DNA of 64,000 nt from Symbiodinium natans (lineage: Eukaryota; Sar; Dinophyceae; Suessiales; Symbiodiniaceae). The stretch is taken from positions 298,089 to 362,088 of the forward strand of contig CAJNDS010002546.1 of NCBI GenBank assembly GCA_905221605.1. Direction: 5' to 3'. The notes below the pieces were generated by a model. It had not been told where the DNA came from, ran no database searches, and saw nothing but the letters and a program-made list of their open reading frames with translations. Shown here piece by piece: positions 53,101 to 62,100 of this stretch. Each line of letters begins with the position of its first letter. Position 1 is the stretch's first letter. The position numbers and the translations under genes are program-made.

Positions 53101-56100
53101 TTATGAACTCAGCAACTAAGTGTAGCTGACCGTGCTCCTCGGCAAGATGGCTTTTTGGTGAACTACCGGTCAAACAATTCGCCCGAGCTCCAATTACTGT
53201 GCTCGGTTGCCACAATGCTATACCTGCTGTTCACAGCCGTTCACAAACTTCAAGTTGTCATTAGTTATGTAAAGAAGCGTGCAGGCCACCGATGATGCCA
53301 CTTTTTACTCAGGAGCTAGCGCGATCCGTTCACACGTTTTGTGAACCAAAGGTGTCCAAGCAGGCCCAACCAAAGGAAGGTTGCAAAACACAAATGAAAT
53401 GGCATGCGGATGTCGCGGACCTTGACAGGGGCGATGAATGCATTGAAACTAGCCTGTCCCGCAGAAATTCTTGGTTGTTGGAAGTCTGAGTATCCATGCT
53501 AAGGACAAGCGCGACATGTCAAAGAGGCCCGAAGAAAGCTGTCGCGTGAGCTTTCGGGTTTGGGGAGAAGCAGAGCCTTAAACCCTAAAACCCCCAGAGC
53601 TCGCCCCAAGCCCCAGCAACTTTGAGCCGCGCGTCGTGAGCATCTCTTAGTCTAGGTTTCGGAGTATGTAACAATAACGTTTTTGAAAGGGCACAGAGTC
53701 TCCTACTCGTACTAAGCCTAAAGGGTAAAGATGCGTTGAGCAGATGCTTTGAGCTCAGTAACCCCTAGCCCCCATGCCCTGAAAATTCGCGCAGTTTGTA
53801 GCGAACAGGTACGGCTACTATGTCCACCGGGCCACTTTCGAGGGCTTGGCGAAGCGGACGGCCGGAGACAGGCAGTGGGGTTTAGGGTTTAGGGTTTAGG
53901 GTTTAACTAGGGTTTAGGGTTGTTAAGTTATTGATTTGTTTGTTTAGGGTTCAAGTTTAGGGTTCTCCTGTGTGCCTGTGCCTTTTTCTCTTCGTGAACT
54001 CCGTAGTCAAGGCTCCTTGATACAACCAAGGAGCCCGAAACAGGAGCCCGCTTCGTAAAACAGACGCACGTTTGCAGGGCCCGACCCTGAATGCGACCCT
54101 GCCTTCTTGCTAGGGAAGCTCCTCCTGCGCCCAAAGCCCGAAATGCCATTCCCAACGGCCTACGTCGAACCCGAATTCCGTTTCAGGCCCTTTGTGCTGA
54201 CGCGGTCCTTCTTCATCGGCTCTCACAAGTATAGCGCTATTTGGACAGGTGCGCCAACGCCTTCATGTCAAAAAGCTTTCGCTTAGGATTTCTGGGAGGG
54301 GTTGATTTGTATGGGTGCCTATGCAGCCCTATTCTTTCCCTATGCGGCCGTAAGCCCTAAACCCTAAACACTCTCAAGACGATACTGTAATTTCTGGAAG
54401 ACATATTTGGATGTTTGCGCGTTGTTTATGGTTAGCTTGTGTTTCTTGTGCTGAAACAACAAATGGGTATATTTGGTAATGTGAATTTTGTTGTGGTTCG
54501 GGGGCTCCGGCCGTCATGTACAAAGCACATGAACTGGAGCTGAAATTGACATCGCTTCCTTCAGAAAGGTGGGCCTGGTAGATCTCAAGAAGCTGTCGGA
54601 ACTCTGAATGCCGACACTTTCTGATCTGTACGTCCTGCTTCTGCATTGAAAAACAACCTGTCAACCTCGTGTTTGTGTGCAAAAACGCTGTATCACGATT
54701 ACTGGTATTAACCGGACGGCAATGTTGACAGGGACAAGCGATTAGCACCGGCTAAGCATTCATTTGGGTAGACCTTATTCCATTGCAACCAAGAATGAGG
54801 TACCAGCTTTGGGGTCTGACATAGGAGAAGTACGGGCGAGCAATGGTTTGGGGGGTTTAGGGTTTTGGGTTGGAATGCATTTTGCTCCTGGCTTCCAAAA
54901 CAATGAAAAACCTTCAGCTCCCGAAACCCTAAACCCTAAACCCTAAACCCTAAACTCTAAACCCTAAACCTCTTCATGGCAGGAGACAACTATGCCCAGT
55001 GGTCGCACCTGAAAGCATCCATTGCGATGGTCGGGGGCCCGATGCGCTAGCTCAGCCTTTTTTAAGCACGTGCGCTTCAGGGAATGCAGTCCCCCGATGT
55101 GCCCAGGGAGCCCAATACCCCCAAACCCTATACCCTTGAGCGCGCTCATCGCCCTCAGCCGGTACTAAAACTACCTACAGGTAGAACATACACGTCCCTC
55201 GAGGCTGAACCCTCGCAAAAAGCCACCACACTCCAACCTAGACCCTAAGACCCTGAATCTCTGGGACTGATAGCATGGTTTACTACACCCTACACCCTAA
55301 ACCCGAAACCCTAAACCCTAAACCCTAAACCCTACAACACCCCAAAGCCCTACGCAAAACACGTACGAGAGGTCGGTGCCCTCACGCTCGGTGGCCAGTC
55401 TCTGGTCGGAGCGGCCACTTGGAGGAAACTGTTTAGGGTTTAGGGTTAGGGTTTTTGATTTGGGGTTTAGGGTTTAGGGTTTAGGGTTTAGGGTTTAGGG
55501 TTTAGGGTTTAGGGTTTAGGGTTTAGGGTTTAGGGTTTAGGGTTTAGGGTTTAGGCTCTAAACGGTTTAAAGGGTTGCAAGGGTAGTTTTCGGAGATTCA
55601 AACGGGGTTTAAGTGTTTTAAGTTGTTTAAAGGGATCTAAATGGGCTTGTTAAGGGGCTAAAGGGTTAGAGGGTTTCAAGGGGCTTTGAGGTTTTACATT
55701 GGGGTGTTCTCCTAATACTAACGGTCCTTACTTAATCGGGATTATAGCACCCTCAATTACAATCCCGATCCAGGAGCTGTTAGTATAAGGGGGAATATCC
55801 CAACCCTAAACCCCAAACCCCAAACCCTCAACAGGTTTCCCCTCAACCCCTAAACCCTAAACCCTTGAATTTTACGGGGTTCAAAGGCTTCGTTGAAGGT
55901 TCATGGGTCATAGATTCTGAGGGCTCAGACGCCCAGCAATCTGGGGGTTTCCGACAATAGGGGTGCCCTTCTTAGGGGTGTCTTTGAGGGGATTCCATTC
56001 TATTTGGAGTCGAGTATGAAAGGCGTACCCCTGTTGTGGGAAATCCCCATATCCTCATTCCCTATTTTTGTGAGTTTTGGGCCTTTAGGATCGTTTTACA

Positions 56101-59100
56101 AACCCAACCTGAGTTGGGTTTGAGTTTTGGGCCTTTAGGATCCTTTTTCAAACCCAACCTGAGTTGGGCCTGTGCTTTAGGCCTGATCAGGCTCATGAAG
56201 CCTTGGGCCCCCCCCTTAAGAACCCAAAACCGCTTTTTGTGGGGATTGCACGGGTGGTTCTCTAAATCTCTAAAACCCTAAACCCTAAACCCTAAACCCT
56301 AATTCTCTAAGTTCAGGTCCCTTTTCGGGTCCTTTTATATAGTACGGCACCCTTACTACCCACATCTTCGGATTGACGTGCCTCTTGCGTTGCTCGTGGG
56401 ACTCTACCTCTACCTTGGACCCCTATGGTTGTTGCCTCGGGTTTAGGGACCCTCCTTAAAGATATCCTCTAAGGGAGTAGGGTTTAGGGTTTAGGGTTTA
56501 GGGTTTAGGGTTTAGAAGGGCCATATCAAGAGCAGATTCAGGGAACCTCTTAGGGGCACATCCTCCGGGGTCAAAGTATGACTCCCTTGAGCGCGGGGGG
56601 ACACCTCTGGCTCCTCCCCCCTCACGCCCTTGTCTGTGGTACTTAGGGTTTCGGGCTTCAGGGTTAAGCACCCTAAAGCCTACAACCCGAACCCAAATCC
56701 CTAAACCCTAAACTGGCCCTAAACCCTGGTTTCGAGGCTGAGTCGTTTCCTGGGTTGTGCTTTGGGATAATTGTTAATTTCCCTTCTTGCCTTATAAGGG
56801 AACCGATTCAGAAATAATTTCCAAAGCGCTTGAAGCACAACCCAGTTGTAGACCCTGAATGCCCCCAGACCCACTAAGGATGTGGGTGGCTTCTTCAAGC
56901 ATCCAGATGCGGAGATGACGGTGAGATGGCAGTCTGCCTCATCAGTCTAGGGGTTTTGGAGATTTGGGGCTTGTAGGGCTTTGGGAAGCATCACTAGATT
57001 TGTATATTTATATATAGGTATCTATGCAAATAAAGCATTACTAATTCCTTCCTTCAGGAATTTTCCCGAAAGACATGTCCAGATCCCTGTTTTATTGGGC
57101 AACACGTTCACGAAAACGGGTTTTCGGGTTTAGGCATGTGCGGCCGGTGCAGTTTCTCGGAGGCTTTCTACTCAGCTTCGAAGCTACCAACATAATACAG
57201 CGGTCGGAATAACTACCAATAATATACACGAATCCCCCAAAACCGTATTCTAATTATCATGCCCCTACATTATCATGTGTTGACGACTCCTCGAGCATCC
57301 ATGCTATCTAGCACCTATGGCTTTAGGGTCTATGGCCTGAATGCAACGCAAATAAACCCTATACCCTAAGCAAAAAGGCGAAGTGTTTTTTTGCCTTTGT
57401 GTTTTCTGCTGGGGGTTGCATGACCCTCCAGGTATTCCTAAACCCTCCTAAACCCTAAACCCTAAACCCGAACCCTAAACCCGAAACCCTAAACCTTCCC
57501 AAACCCTAAACCCTAAACCCTAAACTCTCCCAGGTATCAAGTCGCAGTCTTGATATACCCTTTCCTCCGAAACCATGCGCATCTGGAGGCCGACTGAAGC
57601 TGAGGGACTTCGGGGACCCTAAACCTAAACCCTAAACCCTAAACCCTGAACCCTAAACCCTAAACAGCCAAGAACATCGGAGCTTGAAGGAACTTAGACG
57701 AGACCCCAAGGGAGGGGTGAATAGGGTTCAGGGCCGACCTAAACCCTATAAGCCCTAAAGCCCTAAAGCCCTAAACCCAACCCTAAGCCCTGAACCGTAA
57801 AGCCCTAGACCCTAAGCCCTGGACCCTCAACCCCTGGACCCTAAAACCCAAACCCAAACCCAAAGTTGTGGATTAAAAGAGGGCTTTACTGGGAAGCTTT
57901 TCTGACTTTGTAAGTCTACATCGTGTCCCCTAGAAGCCCAGCTATAATCCTGGGGTAGCCCGCCTGACAAACCTTAAACCCTGAACCCTAAACCCTAAAC
58001 CCCAAACCCTAAACCCCAAACCCTGCTGCACCTTACTTACTAAGTCAACAGGGGCTTCCAAGTGCGGGTTCTAGGAGTTCTGGAATTGACTAAAAGTACG
58101 TGGATGTCCCGCGATGGAAGGCAAGCTGTGGTGTGGGGAGCTGTTCTGGGCAGCTTTCAGGGTTTAGGGTTCAGGGTTTAGGGTTTAGGGTTTAGGGTTT
58201 AGGGTTTAGGGTTAGGGTTTAGGGTTTAGTGTTTAGGGTTTAGGATGTTCCCCCTTCTACTAACAGTGCCTATGAATAGGGCTAGTAATAGCTGGTACTA
58301 TAATCCCTAGTAAGGACTGTTCCTATAAGGGGCAACATCCCAACCTATAAACCTTACACTCCAAACCCTAGGGTTTAGTGCTTGGCGTTTAGGGTTTATA
58401 GGCTTTAGTTTGAGGAACCCTCCCGCCCTTCTTGTTTGCAGCCTATTGTTGAGGTGACGGTCCTTTCGTAGGGCATCCTAGTGCCAGCCACAACCGGAGT
58501 ACCAGAGGCTATCTGCGTTACCCCGCAGCCGCAAAATAGCTAGGACCGGACACGTCACAAGTCGATGGAACAGATGTCCTCACATTGGGAGTGTAGAGGA
58601 GCTTAGGGTTTGGATGTGTAGGGCTTGGGTTTTATAGCAGCACCAAAACTCAAGCGTAGTCTTTGCGATGCAGCCGGTTGATCTAGAATATGGGCATGTT
58701 GGGCTTTCCATTTTAGTTATGTCAAGGTCTAGGGTTGAGGGTTTACGGTTTTCAATTTAAGGTTTAGGGTTTAAGATCAACCCCCAGCATGCGTATTTAT
58801 GCCCATTCCCTGTGGTCAAGCCGGCTCGGACGGGCTTTGGGGTTTCAGGCTTTCATTGTCGGGCCCATCTATTTCGATTGTGTATCTTGGTTTTTCGGGA
58901 GTATGCGAAAGCTAGCCTGCCCTACTGCGCAATTTCCGAAACTATATGCTCCAAACCCGACAACCCCTCATTATACCCCCAAACCATGCCAAAAGCGATT
59001 CTCGATATAAGACCCAAGAATCCTCGACCCTAAACCCGAAACCCTAAACCCTAAACCCTCCTGAATCGAGAATCCCCTCGACTCTCTTTGGCCAGACACC

Positions 59101-62100
59101 GCGCCGAGAGCCCTACGTCTTCGACGAGCCGACGATGCTCCGGATCAAGACGTCGCTGCAGATGAGGCGGACTAGGGTTTAGGGTTTCGGGTTTAGGGTT
59201 TAGAGTTTAGGGCTAGGGTGTTGGGTCTTTTAGGGTGTCTTACTACTCTTTTACTTAAGAAGCCCCCCAAAAAAACATAAGATTATTCCTCCTTATCAGG
59301 GAAAGACAGAGATTATTATCTTACATGTTTTGGGGGGTTCTTAAGAAAATAGTAGCCTAGGGGTAGGAGTTTAGGAGAGTTCAGGAGTGTGGCTAAGAGG
59401 GCGTTTTGTCAGGAGCTTATAGAGGCTTGGCAAGGGTTTCAGGATTATGGGGGAATTTCGGGTTTAGGGTTTGGGGTTTGGGGGTTTAGGGTTTAGTCCG
59501 AGGATTTGGCATCTTCATGGGGCTAGATCTGACGTTTTGTTGCGCATGTCTCTGCAGCTGTTCTTCCTCCTCCCGTAACCCTAAACCCTAAACCCTAAAC
59601 CCTAAACCCTAAACTCAAAAACCCTAAACCCTAAACAGCAAACCCCAGACCCCTCACCTGCGCAGCTGCACAGAATGTACGACATAGGCAGAGAACAATG
59701 GTTTTGGGTTTGGTGTGTTGGCGCTGTGCCGATGAAGGTTGCAACACCAGCTCAAACAGAGCGACATGAGTTGCAATAAAAAGCCCCTATATTCACCTTG
59801 CACCCCTAAGCTTTCTCCCTGAGTTGTATTCGCACATGTTCTCAACGATTATTCGGCGTCCAGCCACGCGCTCTTTCCTGAACTGATCTGCGAATCTCAA
59901 AACACCCTGATCCCCACGGACGAAATCTCGCAAGCTCAAGTCATACAATCCCAAAACTACCATCGTCCGCAGAGATGTCAGCAGTCAGGTACCGAATGCT
60001 GCCGCTGTGGTACACGCTTCTCGGCGGTCAAGGTTCAGATTAGGGCTTGGGGTGTTAGGGTTTAGAGGTCTCACTTTAGGGTTTAGGGCTATCAGTTTAG
60101 GGGTTGAGGAGTGCATCAGATTAGGAAAGTCTAAAGATACTAGAATGCTCCTAGTCTCATGCAGCTTTTGCCTTCTTGGTCAGATAGAGATTCTCATCCA
60201 CAGTGAGCTTTACCTTGTTGGCAGTTATTGTGTCTACATAAGGGCCCCTTTATAGGTGACTTTGTTTTCTAGGGGTTCCCGTATTTTGGAGGGGAATATT
60301 CAGGAATTCAGGGGACCCCCTTTTAGGAAATACTCATATTATCCCAGTTATCCCATGTTTAAAAATAAATAATGCCCTACTCAAGGGACCAGGGGGACCC
60401 TTATAAGGGACCTTAAGGGGGTATTTAGGGGTTATTTGTGTGGGCTACTTAGGTATATTAGGGCCTACATACGGTATATACAGGGGATATATGGGGGAAT
60501 AGGATAAAGGGTCCCCTCTAGGGACTCCCTCCCTTTTTTCCCTCAATTGATGTCCAGCAATCCAGCTGGTTGACATGTCCCCGGCGCGTCCACACCCGAC
60601 ATCGGTTTAGGGTTTATGGTTTAGGTTTAGGGTTTAGGGTTTAGGGTTTAGGGTTTAGGGTTTAGGGTTTAGGGTTTAGGGTTTAGGGTTTAGGCTGCAT
60701 GGTGGACTCGGTAGGCCCAATTGTGACATTTTGTATGTTCCCTTGTTGGGTTTACAGTAAACTCCAGAAAGTTGGAACATGGTTGAAGGATGACTAGAGC
60801 TGGGATTCCCTTTAGTATGCCTTTTGGGGTATGGGGACAGGGATGTTCCAACTTTTTGGAGTTTACTGTAAGAGGATCATGTTCAGGGAGCCATCCCAAT
60901 TGAGCTACCAGTACTTGATGGAAGGAATCTTGGGTTTCCGGCATGGTGCTTTTATCATGGGTTCCCCAACCTCCCTACTCTATTACCCCCCCCCCCCCCC
61001 CGTAGGGTTTAGGGTTTAGAGTTTAGGGTTTAGGGCTACACCCCTAGGTTCCCCCCCATAATGAAGGCTATTTAGGGATAGTTAAGCCTAACTAAGGTAA
61101 TTTAAGGGGGAAGCCGACGAGGGGGGTAGTATAGACGGGGGGGTAGTAGGGAAACCCATGACTTTATGGCCCCTTCATGCGGTCCTTACCTTTGCTAGGG
61201 GGTCCTGAATGGGTTTAGGGTTTTGGGTTTTGGGTGTAGGGTTTAGGGTTTAGGCTTTCCAAACCATCCAGGACCCAGGCCAAGGCACATTTACACCTGT
61301 TGGTGTGCGTAACCCCTCCCCCAGTAACTCACTGCGCTAAATAGAAGGCCCAGTGCTTGCTGTGGGGTACTCTTCGTAGCCCAGTGGTACCCTTTACCCT
61401 TTTTTGGTTCACGGTTCCCTTACAAAAGTAACCAAGCACAAAACAGGGTGCCCCCAATTGTAACATGGCTGCTGGGCTACCAAGTACTTAAAGACTATGC
61501 TCGGGACACAGGTACCCTCACCCCTTCTCCCTATAAGCCCGAGACACCGGCGTCCAGCCTTAGGGTTTAGGGTTTAGGGTTTAGGGTTCAGGGTTCAGGG
61601 TTTAGGGTTTAGGGTTTAGGGTTTAGGGTTTAGGGTTTAGGGTTTAGGGTTTAGGGTTTAGGGTTTAGGGTTTGCAAGCAAATCAAGCCCGAGGCTCTTC
61701 CGCGACTACACGGCCCGAGCAGAGCCCGTGGTACGACCCCTCTTCTGGGACTTCCTGGACCCTGGCAATGGTTTTTTTCAGGTTTCCGGTTGATTCAGGT
61801 TGATTCAGGTGTAGGGCTGAGGGTACAGGGTGGTTAGGGCTCAGGGCTGGCTTAAGGGCTCGGGGTTTAATTCGAGGTTCAGAGGTGTTTAGGGTTTAGG
61901 GTTTCGGGAGGGGCGGGTGGGGGGGAGTTGCTTACATACTGGTACATGCCCTGACCTCCCCAGGACGATCCGCAGACTCACGAGCATGAGGAGGTGCCAA
62001 AAATGCAGGGTTTCCCGGGTTTCCCCCTAAGCCCGAAACCCTGAAACCCTGAACCCGAAACCCCTTAAAGAACCCTATACCTAGTAGTAGAGTAGGTAAA

